Assembly: GCA_949288735.1 (NCBI GenBank)
Contig: CASELE010000001.1
Coordinates: 92,060-156,059 of the forward strand
Reading direction: 5' to 3'
DNA from: an uncultured Alistipes sp.
GTDB lineage: Bacteria; Bacteroidota; Bacteroidia; Bacteroidales; Rikenellaceae
DNA length: 64,000 bases
In this document: positions 1 to 9,758 of the stretch, one piece after another
How the letters are laid out: each line of letters begins with the position of its first letter
How positions within the stretch are numbered: the first letter of the stretch is position 1
The notes under the pieces: generated by a model
The model's input: the letters and a program-made list of their open reading frames with translations, nothing else
Told to the model about the DNA's origin: nothing
Database searches by the model: none
Made by a program: the position numbers and the translations under genes

Positions 1-776
1 CGGAGCTGCGGCTGCTTTGAGCAGGCGATTTTCCGGCCGTTGAAACGGAGCGAGTAGCGGAAGGTGCCGAGTTCCTTGCTCTCGGGTACGAGGGCGATCT
101 TCGCATAGGCCTGCCGGTAGGCGTTCAGCAGGCTCTCGGCCTCGCTGCGGCGAACGTCATCGAAGAAGTAGGCTACGAGCGGCTGCAGCTCGCGGATTCC
201 CTCGTCGAGTCCGGCTACGTCGGTCAGCGTATCGTACGCGTCGCGCAAGGATTCCAGACGGCGGTACATGTCGCGGTCGTAGTCGAGAAATTCACGCACC
301 AGACGCCGCCTTTCGGCCGGTGAGAAGGGATAGAGCACGTAGTAAACATAATAGGTGCTCTTGTCCGACTTGCGGAGGTACTTCTCCCAGTAGATCTCCT
401 CGGCGTTCGAGAGTGAGATGTCCGTCAGAAACGGCAGCTTCGCCGCGGCGGTCCGGAGTTCGGAACTGTAGGCCGAATAGATGTTCTCCGCACCGTCGAC
501 ATTGCTCGACTCCGAACGGCTTGTCTCTACCGACGTGATGTTCGTGGCTATCGAATTCACGATGTACTGCCGGATCTCCTCCAGACAACGTGCGCGCGCC
601 TCGTCGGGATCGGCGCTGCGGGCGAAGACCGAAAAGTGCTCTTCGCCGGCCGAGAGGAGCCAGTCGGGCGTACGGCCCGACCGCTCGATCAGACGGTCGC
701 CCTTGGCCTGAAGCGGCTGCATGGCGAGGCACAACGTTGCGCCGAGAAGACAGAGTGAACGGATAAAGAGTCTCAT
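1..776 (-). CDS. Exported LPP20-like protein, partial (3' end outside window)
   Basis: The frame is open from an ATG at 776 to the window edge, so the C-terminus is missing. The N-terminus (MRLFIRSLCLLGATLCLAMQ, then PLQAKG) is a signal peptide. The next part (PDWLLSAGEEHFSVFARSAD..EARARCLEEIRQYIVNSIAT) looks like the LPP20/FlgO-type pattern of a secreted domain with an Ala/Arg-rich helix, but this is a pattern call from memory. It is the last visible gene of a nine-gene minus-strand run and lies 11 bases after the preceding gene. Exact function unknown. Confidence 0.6.
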   Translation of the reverse strand, partial: MRLFIRSLCLLGATLCLAMQPLQAKGDRLIERSGRTPDWLLSAGEEHFSVFARSADPDEARARCLEEIRQYIVNSIATNITSVETSRSESSNVDGAENIYSAYSSELRTAAAKLPFLTDISLSNAEEIYWEKYLRKSDKSTYYVYYVLYPFSPAERRRLVREFLDYDRDMYRRLESLRDAYDTLTDVAGLDEGIRELQPLVAYFFDDVRRSEAESLLNAYRQAYAKIALVPESKELGTFRYSLRFNGRKIACSKQPQL

Positions 777-787
777 CGGTCGTCGTG

Positions 788-1129
788 TTAAGGGTTCATG
801 CGGTCGAGCTGATAGGCGCTCAGCCATACGATGATGAGCAGCAGACCATCCACAATGACATAGGCGGCCAATCCCGCACCGAAGACTCCCATGAGGGCGT
901 TGGCTACGAGGGCCGCAAGCAGAACCAGCGAGGCCACTGTCTTGATCAGCATCGAGGCCCGGTGGCTCTCGAACGTGGCGCCCATGAGCAGAAAGAGGGT
1001 CGGCGCGACGACAATCTCCGTGCAGACCAGGTTCAGCGTACCGAAGTCCGCGACGGCGAAAAGAACGCCGATGATGGCACTGATGAGTACCGACGCTACC
1101 GTCAGTACGATGTTGCATCGAATCTTCAT
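788..1129 (-). CDS. Small multi-pass membrane protein
   Basis: 113 residues with about four hydrophobic helices and almost no soluble part. The first helix starts right after the N-terminus (CNIVLTVASVLISAIIGVLF) and the last ends at WLSAYQLDRMNP. I do not recognise the family. It sits 8 bases after the GYF-domain gene and 11 bases before the exported LPP20-like gene, so it is probably co-transcribed with them and may anchor or partner the SPFH/GYF proteins (inference). Confidence 0.65.
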   Translation of the reverse strand: MKIRCNIVLTVASVLISAIIGVLFAVADFGTLNLVCTEIVVAPTLFLLMGATFESHRASMLIKTVASLVLLAALVANALMGVFGAGLAAYVIVDGLLLIIVWLSAYQLDRMNP

Positions 1130-1137
1130 GGTCTGAT

Positions 1138-1461
1138 CTACTCCTTTGATTGTTCGTTCTTACCGAACCGCCCGGCGAATTCGGGCAGCTCGCCGGCGGG
1201 CTGCCAGTCGGGGCTCCCCTGCTTCCATACATAGGTATCGGCCGAAAGAGTCCCTGCGGCGATCATCTCCTGCATCTGCCCCAGCGAATAGGGGCCGCGC
1301 TGCAGATTGTCCACCAGGATATGGTAGGCGCTCCCGGGCTGCATGCCCGCGAGGGTCGAACCGAGAGCCGCGCTCCGCTCCCGGTTCCGTTCCATGGCTG
1401 TCTTGTAGGTGTCGTACATGGCGAGTCCCATCGCCAGTTCCGACATGTCGTCGATGTTCAT
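1138..1461 (-). CDS. GYF_2 (DUF4339) domain protein
   Basis: 107 residues. The second half is a GYF_2/DUF4339 domain, seen in the run GPYSLGQMQEMIAAG followed by TYVWKQGSPDWQPA and a final PEFAGRFG. This small domain usually sits next to membrane segments and is thought to bind proline-rich partners. The first 45 residues are polar and helical. The same domain ends the neighbouring SPFH protein (1474-2913), whose Pro-rich tail (PPPMPPQTPPAPP) is a plausible ligand. The gene lies 12 bases downstream of that gene. Confidence 0.75.
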   Translation of the reverse strand: MNIDDMSELAMGLAMYDTYKTAMERNRERSAALGSTLAGMQPGSAYHILVDNLQRGPYSLGQMQEMIAAGTLSADTYVWKQGSPDWQPAGELPEFAGRFGKNEQSKE

Positions 1462-1473
1462 GGTTGTAATCTG

Positions 1474-2913
1474 TTAAAGGGTTGGTGGTGCCGGAGGTGT
1501 CTGGGGCGGCATGGGAGGCGGCACCGCTCCGAAGGACTGAGCCAGTTCGGGTACGTTGCCCGCGAAGTCCCAGGCGGCCATCCCCTGCTTCCATACGTAG
1601 GTCTGACGCGTGATCTGGCCCGAAGCGATCATGTTGGCCATCTGCGTGAGGTTGTACGGACCTGCCTGCTGGCCGTTCACCGCCACGAAGAACTGTGCCG
1701 TGGCCCCGATCGGCGGCGTGGGAGGCGCCGGCTGCGCCACGTTGTGGGTCATTGCACCCATCATGTTGGCCATGTTCTGCCCCACGGCGCCGCCCATCAT
1801 CATGCCGGCCATCATTCCGGCGACGTTCATGCCGCCGTCTCCACCCATCGATGCGCCGCCCGAGGCTCCGAGCTCGCCCAGACTCTGTGCCGCGCGGTGG
1901 GCGACCGAACCCTGCACGTCGACCTGGTGTGCGGCGAGGTGGCTAGATTCGGTGCTCAGACGCGAGCTGCGCTGGGCCTCTTCGCGCTGACGGCGGAGCG
2001 TATCTTCCATGTTGTCGAGCGAGATGTCGGTCATGCGCTTCATCTTCTCGCGTTCGAGCTGCGCGGCGAAGATCTCGTTCTCGGCAAGCGTACGGTCGCG
2101 CGTCGCCGCTGCCGTAGCGGTCCACACCTCATCGCTGGCGCGGGTGCCGACGGCCTCCATGCGCGAACTGATGAAGCGGTAGTTCTCGTGCGTCGTGTCG
2201 ATGTCGAGATCCTCGATGTTCAGATCCCACAGCTCGACGGCGTAACGGTCGAGCAGACGGCTCTTCAGCTCGTCGAAGGCCAGCCGCTTGAGCTTCTCCA
2301 TGTTGGCGCGCAGCTGCATGACGGGGATGTGGAGCGTCGTCGAGGCGGATCCGACCTCCGACTTGAGCTTCTCGACCAGCACCTCGCGGACACGGTCCTT
2401 CAGCGTATAGGAGTCCATGTCGTTCATGCCGTAGACCTCGAGGAAACGCTCCGCATCGGGGATATGGAACGTCGCCTTGCCCTTGAGCGATGCGGGCAGG
2501 TCGTATTCGGTGAAGCAGTCGAGCAGATGGATGTTCTCCACGAAGAAGGGCACCTGGATCGTATCCGACGTATTGACGAAGTAGATGCTGGCGCCAAAGG
2601 GCGTTCCGCCGCCGTATCCCGCACCGATGATACCGGCCAGAATCGGCATGTTGGCCGTCTCGATGCGGAAGTTGCGCACGGGGCCCTTGACGAACTCCAC
2701 CTGCTTGTCCGCCTGATTGTAGAAGAAGACGGCCGTCTCGCCCGAACGCACGTTCAGCGCACTGCCGTAGCGGACCGAGTCGGCCCGAAGACCCGAGGAG
2801 TCCTCTCCGTCGGGAGCCCATTTCCAGACAATATATTCGTCCTGGGGCAACGTGCACTGTACGACGTCGGCGACGGCCCCCTTGGTGATCTTGTTTTTTC
2901 CGAAAAGTCCCAT
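1474..2913 (-). CDS. SPFH-domain protein with C-terminal GYF_2 domain
   Basis: 479 residues. The N-terminal two thirds fit the SPFH/YdjI 'virion core' type: MGLFGKNKITKGAV start, QDEYIVWKWAPDGED, FGASIYFVNTSDTIQVPF, then a long charged helix (about 230-330) typical of SPFH oligomers. A Met/Gly-rich linker (about 355-395) leads to a GYF_2 domain at about 408-461 (GPYNLTQMANMIASG, TYVWKQG) and a Pro-rich tail. SPFH proteins form membrane-associated rings or scaffolds; the GYF end probably recruits partners. It is 4 bases downstream of the zinc-ribbon membrane gene. Confidence 0.8.
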   Translation of the reverse strand: MGLFGKNKITKGAVADVVQCTLPQDEYIVWKWAPDGEDSSGLRADSVRYGSALNVRSGETAVFFYNQADKQVEFVKGPVRNFRIETANMPILAGIIGAGYGGGTPFGASIYFVNTSDTIQVPFFVENIHLLDCFTEYDLPASLKGKATFHIPDAERFLEVYGMNDMDSYTLKDRVREVLVEKLKSEVGSASTTLHIPVMQLRANMEKLKRLAFDELKSRLLDRYAVELWDLNIEDLDIDTTHENYRFISSRMEAVGTRASDEVWTATAAATRDRTLAENEIFAAQLEREKMKRMTDISLDNMEDTLRRQREEAQRSSRLSTESSHLAAHQVDVQGSVAHRAAQSLGELGASGGASMGGDGGMNVAGMMAGMMMGGAVGQNMANMMGAMTHNVAQPAPPTPPIGATAQFFVAVNGQQAGPYNLTQMANMIASGQITRQTYVWKQGMAAWDFAGNVPELAQSFGAVPPPMPPQTPPAPPTL

Positions 2914-2917
2914 ATTA

Positions 2918-3541
2918 TCACTCCTCTTCTGTCATGATTTCCATTTCCTCGGTTTCGGGCTCCTGCGCCGTCTCCAGATCGCGGCTTCCGAGCAGCACGA
3001 TGCCGGCGACTCCGATAACGGCCGTCACGGCGAGCGTGGCGATCCATACCTTCACGGCACGGCGGCGGTTGGCATCGTGGCGCCAGATGACCTCCTTCAG
3101 CCCGTCGGCGCAGCTCTTGAGCCGGTCGCGCGCCTCCTTCGATTCGCCGTAATCGTTCTTCAGCGTGCGCATCGTGCTTTCGAGCACGGAGCGGCTCAGA
3201 CGATAGGCCTCCTCGGCGTCGCGGCCGCGGCGATATCCCGTCAGCTTGCGTATGAGCGAGATGATAAACAGCACGAGAGCCAGGGCGCTCAGAATCATGA
3301 AGAGGCCGCCGCCGGTCATCAGCCATACCGCGAGAAGTATGAGCAGCACGATGGCATAGAGCAGGTAGGCCTGCGCCGAGAAATAGGTGCCGAACGACAC
3401 GTCGGGCAGCGCCCGGAGCTCGGTGAGCTGTTCGTCGAGTTCGGCGAAACGTTCATCCATCTGGTTGTCCGTGATGCAGCCGCATCGGGGACATACTTTG
3501 GTCGCGGGCGTCAGTTCGTCGCCGCATTTCGGACATTTCAT
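2918..3541 (-). CDS. Zinc-ribbon membrane protein
   Basis: 207 residues. The N-terminus is a four-Cys zinc ribbon (MKCPKCGDELTPATKVCPRC). Then come two adjacent membrane helices (AYLLYAIVLLILLAVWLM and FMILSALALVLFIISLI), a charged helical region, a third helix (VWIATLAVTAVIGVAGIVLL) and an acidic tail. Zinc-ribbon plus transmembrane proteins often accompany SPFH/YdjI-type genes. It lies 22 bases after the CsgG/FlgO-like gene and 4 bases before the SPFH gene. Function unknown. Confidence 0.7.
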   Translation of the reverse strand: MKCPKCGDELTPATKVCPRCGCITDNQMDERFAELDEQLTELRALPDVSFGTYFSAQAYLLYAIVLLILLAVWLMTGGGLFMILSALALVLFIISLIRKLTGYRRGRDAEEAYRLSRSVLESTMRTLKNDYGESKEARDRLKSCADGLKEVIWRHDANRRRAVKVWIATLAVTAVIGVAGIVLLGSRDLETAQEPETEEMEIMTEEE

Positions 3542-3563
3542 CTTTTTTCTGTTTTTATCGGTT

Positions 3564-4565
3564 TCAAATCAGGTTGCCGAGCAGCCACTTGACCACATCG
3601 CGGCTCTTCTCTTCGGCCGTAGCATCCTCCTGCGAGGCGGAGGCAGCCATCTTCGCGGCTATGTCGCGCGAAGCCTTGAGCTTCATCTTTTCCAACTCCA
3701 CGCCATCCTCGTAAGCCTGGGCCGCTCGGGCGCGTTCCGCTTCGTAGCGTTCGAGCTCGCGCTGCAGTTCGGCCTCCCTTTCGGCTTCTATCTTCGTGCG
3801 GATGCCGGCAATCATCGCGTCGGCCTCGGCGAAGAGCGTGCTGTTTGGATCAACGCGAACGAGCTCCTTCAGAGCGTCCGAATAGTTCCCTTCGGCCAGC
3901 ATCGCCTTCGTCTCGGCGATGATCTTCTTCGCGTCGCGGTCGATACAGTCAGTGTAGATATCCACCATCAGTTCGGCTACCTGCGGATACTCCTCGAGAC
4001 TTTCGGGGACGGCCGAAAGCACCGCAAGAGCCTCCTCGTAGCGCGTCATGCGGGCGAGCGACTGCGCTTCGGCAATCAGCGACGGCAGCCGTCCGGCGTA
4101 GTAGTCGAGCAGCTTTGTACGGACGTTCTCCATGAAAAGGCGCGTATCCGTGGACCGCACGTTGATCTGGCCGACGGCATTGACCACGGCCCGTTGTTCG
4201 CTGGGCCCCACCCCCTTGAGCGTATATACCTTCTGATCGACGATAATACGCTCGGGAATGTTGACCACGAAGAGAGCCACCTCGACCTCGGCAACGAATT
4301 GCGGCGGAGCCGTAGGTGTCGACGACGTGCCGACGACGGCCGGAACGGCAGTGAGAAGGAAGTCGCCATCAACCGCGGCGAAGCCGTTGGCCGTAGCCAG
4401 GCTGGTGAGCTTGCGTTCGAGTGCGCCCGACGCCGTGTCGGGAATCCGGTTGAGCCCGTACTCCACGTAGGGGGTCAGGGCTATCCGGCTTTCGGGCTGC
4501 TGCTGGGCCGTGGCGGCCGTCGTCAGCAGCAGTGCGGCGATGAATGGGAATATCCTGGTTTTCAT
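3564..4565 (-). CDS. Exported CsgG/FlgO-like protein with C-terminal coiled coil
   Basis: 333 residues from the ATG at 4565, chosen because a signal peptide follows directly (MKTRIFPFIAALLLTTAATA-Q). The frame stays open further upstream, but that part overlaps the next gene. The region ALTPYVEYGLNRIPDTASGA..KLTSLATANGF resembles the start of CsgG/FlgO-fold proteins, and VAEVEVALFVVNIPERIIVD continues the strand pattern. A helical repeat part follows, then a Glu/Arg-rich coiled coil at about 262-305 (LQRELERYEAERARAAQAYE). Probably a periplasmic or outer-membrane-associated part of the operon's product. Confidence 0.65.
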   Translation of the reverse strand: MKTRIFPFIAALLLTTAATAQQQPESRIALTPYVEYGLNRIPDTASGALERKLTSLATANGFAAVDGDFLLTAVPAVVGTSSTPTAPPQFVAEVEVALFVVNIPERIIVDQKVYTLKGVGPSEQRAVVNAVGQINVRSTDTRLFMENVRTKLLDYYAGRLPSLIAEAQSLARMTRYEEALAVLSAVPESLEEYPQVAELMVDIYTDCIDRDAKKIIAETKAMLAEGNYSDALKELVRVDPNSTLFAEADAMIAGIRTKIEAEREAELQRELERYEAERARAAQAYEDGVELEKMKLKASRDIAAKMAASASQEDATAEEKSRDVVKWLLGNLI

Positions 4566-4588
4566 GTCGGTTCGTTTTTGTGCAGGAA

Positions 4589-5539
4589 TCAGCTGTCGCC
4601 CAGCACGATGGTTACCTGTCCCAGCCCCTTCGTGTAGAGCTTGCTCGCTATGTCGTAGCCGCGGAGCATGCGTACCAGCGGGCGGGTCCAGTAACGAGCA
4701 TCGACCTGGCGCCCCTCGGGTGTCGTATTGGGGATGCGGACACCGCGGAACTGGAGGATGTGCTCCGATGCGGTGGTCGGGGTCTTCATGCCGCCGGCGG
4801 CATTCTCCATCACCCAGTCCTCGATCAGATAGCCCAACAGGTCGTCGCCCATGTCGGTGTCGAGGTCGAATCCGGCATTCTCCCACACGCGAATCTCCAG
4901 CGTGATCTCGCGGCCGTTCTGCAGCAGTTCGTCGAAATAGGAGCGGAGCTGTTCGGTGAATTCGTAGAAGTAGCCCGATACGGCCTCCTCGACCAGTACG
5001 GGCATCTCGACCACATAGGTCTTGCCGCTCGTACCGATGGCCGAAGCCACGTCCTTCTGCGAGTAGGAGTCGAGCGCCCGCATGGAAAAGGTGAGCGACT
5101 TCTGGGGACCCACCTCGTTCAGATTCCATCCCACCTCGATCCAGAGGTCGGCCTTTGCCACGCGCGACATCTGCTCGCGGGGCGTTTCGGCGAAGGCGTC
5201 GCCCATCGAGGAGTAGGTAACCGAGTTGAGCGCATTTTCGGTCTCGAGGTTCTTGAGCGTGGCCTCAAGGTCGACCAGACGGAACCCTTCGCCGGCCATC
5301 TTGTTGTTGATCAGTTGTATGACGGTCTTCAGGTCGTGGCTCTCGAGCAGCGCCCTCCGATAGTCGGCCGTATAGGAGGTTACGCCGTCGAACTCCGTGG
5401 CCGTGAGGAATCCGTTGTCGTGGCACCAGGCGTCGCTCGGAACCACCATAATCGAAGGCATGGCGGCCTGTCCGAAGCTCTGGAAGGTCGCCGCCAGCAG
5501 CAGCGACAGCGCGAGCAGTCTCTTTTTCATCTTGAGCAT
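4589..5539 (-). CDS. DUF6175-like exported protein
   Basis: 316 residues with a signal peptide (KKRLLALSLLLAATFQSFGQ). The mature start AMPSIMVVPSDAWCHDNGF matches what I remember of the Bacteroidetes DUF6175 family; this is recall, not a search. A second start at 5530 (MKKRLL) is equally possible. The body alternates strands and helices and shows the ADLWIEVGW and DSYSQKDVASAIG stretches seen in CsgG-like folds. It lies 18 bases after the LPP20-like gene. Function unknown. Confidence 0.7.
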   Translation of the reverse strand: MLKMKKRLLALSLLLAATFQSFGQAAMPSIMVVPSDAWCHDNGFLTATEFDGVTSYTADYRRALLESHDLKTVIQLINNKMAGEGFRLVDLEATLKNLETENALNSVTYSSMGDAFAETPREQMSRVAKADLWIEVGWNLNEVGPQKSLTFSMRALDSYSQKDVASAIGTSGKTYVVEMPVLVEEAVSGYFYEFTEQLRSYFDELLQNGREITLEIRVWENAGFDLDTDMGDDLLGYLIEDWVMENAAGGMKTPTTASEHILQFRGVRIPNTTPEGRQVDARYWTRPLVRMLRGYDIASKLYTKGLGQVTIVLGDS

Positions 5540-5557
5540 CGTTCGTCTCCTGTTTTT

Positions 5558-6088
5558 CTACTTGGCGAATCCCGAGGTAAGCGACTGCACGATACCCTGC
5601 TGTTCGAGCGCCTTGCGCAGGTCGTCGTACTGCACGGTAACCACAACGCCTACCTTGTAGTTCTTCTTTCCGTACTTGAGAATCTCGTCGTTACCGCTCG
5701 ACACGGTCTTCGTGGCGTAGCGCAGGTAGGCTCCGCCGTTTGCGAAGAACCCGTCGAAGAAGTCTCCGTATGTCCGTTCGGCGGCGGGGTCGGCAACGAG
5801 CGGCGGCAGCGCGGTGAGGCGACGGGCCGGATCTCCCGGCACGCCGCGGAAGATCACGCCGTGCACGGCATTCTTGGCGGCCTGATCCCGGGCCGTCGTA
5901 ATGTCGGGCCCATAGGACCACACCTTCACGTTGCATGCGCCGCGATAGGGCGCTGCATAGGCTTCGAGCTCGTAATACCATTCTCGGGTATTTTCGTCGG
6001 CCTTCTTCTTTTTACCTTTGGCTCCTTCGGCCGCTACCGTCGCAAGGGGCAGCATGGCCAGCAGCAGGAGTACGGCTATTCGTTTCAT
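5558..6088 (-). CDS. Exported LPP20-like small protein
   Basis: 176 residues from the ATG at 6088, chosen because it gives a clean signal peptide (MKRIAVLLLLAMLPLATVAA) and removes the overlap with the upstream gene. The mature protein has the sequence WYYELEAYAAPYRGACNVKV, a Gln/Ala helix (TTARDQAAKNAVHGVIFRG) and a late YKVGVVVTVQYDDLRKALE strand-helix, the order seen in LPP20/YdbL-like envelope domains. Lies 7 bases after the first operon gene. Function unknown. Confidence 0.65.
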   Translation of the reverse strand: MKRIAVLLLLAMLPLATVAAEGAKGKKKKADENTREWYYELEAYAAPYRGACNVKVWSYGPDITTARDQAAKNAVHGVIFRGVPGDPARRLTALPPLVADPAAERTYGDFFDGFFANGGAYLRYATKTVSSGNDEILKYGKKNYKVGVVVTVQYDDLRKALEQQGIVQSLTSGFAK

Positions 6089-6095
6089 GGCTCTG

Positions 6096-7571
6096 TTATT
6101 TGTCTCGTTTGATGGTCTCTTCACGGATGAGCAGCCCCGGCGCGATATCACCCGCCCCGCTCAGTATCTCGAAAGTCGTGGCCGTCAGCGTGGCGTCGCC
6201 CGTTTCGGCCGCCTCCTCGGCTCCGGCGATCTCCGCTTCGGTCTCGGCTACGGCCGCCTCTTCGGATCCAGCCGGCGCGGCGGCGGCTTCGGCCTCGGCC
6301 TCCAGACGGTCCTGCTCGAGCATCTGCATCTCCTCGAGAGCGCCGAAGCGATTGTCCCAGATCTTGCCCGGTACGGGCTTCAGCATGCCTACCCTCTTAT
6401 ATACGGTAATACCCGTCGAACGATCGGGCATGAGCACTTCGTAGCGCGAGTTCTCGTTCACACCCTCCTTCAGTCCGATCTTCACCTGAACCGTACCGTC
6501 GGCATTGACGGCGTAGATGGGGACGTTCACCTTGAACTCGTCGTATTCGCGCTGCAGCTCCACGATGGCCTTGTCCACGGCACGCGTGCAGACCTTGAGA
6601 AACTGCTCCTGCAGGGGTCGCTTCGAGAAACTTTTCGAGGAGACGTTTTCGGCCGACGTCTCCGTATGTCCCACATAGGAGAGCGTGAAGAGGTCCGACT
6701 CTTCGAATGCGGCCTTGCGTGCTGCACGGGTCGCGTCGTCCGTCTGCCCGTCGATCCAGTATTCGGCAAAGAAGCGGTTCTGGATATCCTCGTTCCAGTC
6801 GAGGTGGTAGAGGTAGGTGATGATATTGACCTTATAGCCGGCAAACTCGTTCACGATGCCGCCCACCAGCTTGCCCGAGGCGTCGCCGAGCTCCTGATAG
6901 GAGGAGTCGCCCGTCACGGCCGATGCCACGCCGCCCAGCAGCGACAGACCGACGCGGATACCCGTATTGGCCTTGGCCGTCTGTTCGCCCTTGTCGATGA
7001 AGGTGATGTCGTTTACCGTCATGAAGGTCTTGCCGATAAGGTCGAATCCGGCATCGGCCAGCATGGATCGGCCGCGAAGACTCGCATCGGCCTGTTCGAT
7101 CGCCGAAAAAGACGCGTCGTAGTAACCGCGCTCGACGATCAGATCCACGTCGAAATTGCCCGTTTCCGGATCGCGGTTGAACCATCGCGCTACCAGTTCG
7201 CGCGCAACGTCGTGCTCCGAGATGAAGGCATCGATGTCGGCGATATTCGGATCCTTCTCCGTGCCGCGCACTCCGGCCTTCACCTTGCGGGCCTTCTTGG
7301 CGGTACTTTCGATCGAACGCACGGCAAGGTCGTGTTCGTTGAACTTGTCGGGCGTACCCATCATGTGGAAGACCGAGTCGATGGTCTCGCCGTAGGCCGC
7401 GCCCGAGTGCTTGACGAGCACCTGGCAGAGCGAACTGCGCCGATAGTTCTCGATCGATTCGTCCTCGAGCACCTTGGCCTGAACCGTCTGCTCCGTCTCT
7501 CGGTCGGGAGCCTGGGCATAGGCCGGAGCCGTCATGCAGAGCAGAGCGGCAAAAACGTAACATTTTTTCAT
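6096..7571 (-). CDS. Large exported protein, first gene of envelope operon
   Basis: 491 residues with a signal peptide (MKKCYVFAALLCMTAPAYA-Q). The middle contains a glycine-rich hydrophobic stretch (GIRVGLSLLGGVASAVTG) and strand-rich parts such as YKVNIITYLYHLDWNEDIQN. The last quarter has VNADGTVQVKIGLKEGVNENSRYEVLMP, resembling a CsgG-associated beta domain, then an Ala/Glu-rich linker (EAEAEAAAAPAGSEEAAVAE). I do not recognise the family. It is the promoter-proximal gene of the nine-gene run; a TAACTTTA element lies at 7636-7643 on this strand. Confidence 0.7.
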   Translation of the reverse strand: MKKCYVFAALLCMTAPAYAQAPDRETEQTVQAKVLEDESIENYRRSSLCQVLVKHSGAAYGETIDSVFHMMGTPDKFNEHDLAVRSIESTAKKARKVKAGVRGTEKDPNIADIDAFISEHDVARELVARWFNRDPETGNFDVDLIVERGYYDASFSAIEQADASLRGRSMLADAGFDLIGKTFMTVNDITFIDKGEQTAKANTGIRVGLSLLGGVASAVTGDSSYQELGDASGKLVGGIVNEFAGYKVNIITYLYHLDWNEDIQNRFFAEYWIDGQTDDATRAARKAAFEESDLFTLSYVGHTETSAENVSSKSFSKRPLQEQFLKVCTRAVDKAIVELQREYDEFKVNVPIYAVNADGTVQVKIGLKEGVNENSRYEVLMPDRSTGITVYKRVGMLKPVPGKIWDNRFGALEEMQMLEQDRLEAEAEAAAAPAGSEEAAVAETEAEIAGAEEAAETGDATLTATTFEILSGAGDIAPGLLIREETIKRDK

Positions 7572-7635
7572 GATATACGGGTTATTGGCTTGTGTTTCTG
7601 TTTCGTATCATATACCCCTCGGGGCGTACTGTCTG

Positions 7636-7643
7636 TAAAGTTA
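7636..7643 (-). promoter_or_regulatory. Putative -7 element of the envelope operon
   Basis: Read on the minus strand the bases are TAACTTTA, one mismatch from TAnnTTTG. A TTTG lies 22 bases further upstream (7666-7669), slightly wider than the usual 19-21 spacing. It is about 65 bases before the start codon at 7571. Confidence 0.4.
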
Positions 7644-7841
7644 GGGAAAATAATCTGTTTGGCCAAATGAATATTGTGATTTATCGGTTAAATATCTTAT
7701 ACGGCCGCTGTATGCATGGACAGCTTTCGCACGATACGTCACGACGTTTTTCCGTATGCGGGCGCAACATCGGAAAAACGGAGCGGATATCTGCATTTGA
7801 AATATTATGACTATCTTTACCGGAACAAATCGTAACGAACC

Positions 7842-9686
<1,845 letters not shown>

Positions 9687-9707
9687 GGATACGGACCCGA
9701 ACAGCAG

Positions 9708-9745
9708 AGGGCCCCGGCACGCGATCCGTGTCGGGGCCCTTGCAT
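9708..9745 (+). terminator. glmS terminator hairpin
   Basis: A 13-bp stem pairs 9708-9720 (AGGGCCCCGGCAC) with 9728-9740 (GTGTCGGGGCCCT, one G-U pair) around a 7-base loop, just after the glmS stop. The opposing hydrolase gene ends at 9759, so it may serve both strands. Confidence 0.75.
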
Positions 9746-9758
9746 TGCATGAGGCGCG

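Noticed and set aside
1150..2937. 595-codon open frame opposite the SPFH gene
   Set aside because: Antisense shadow; SPFH and GYF domains on the other strand are clear.
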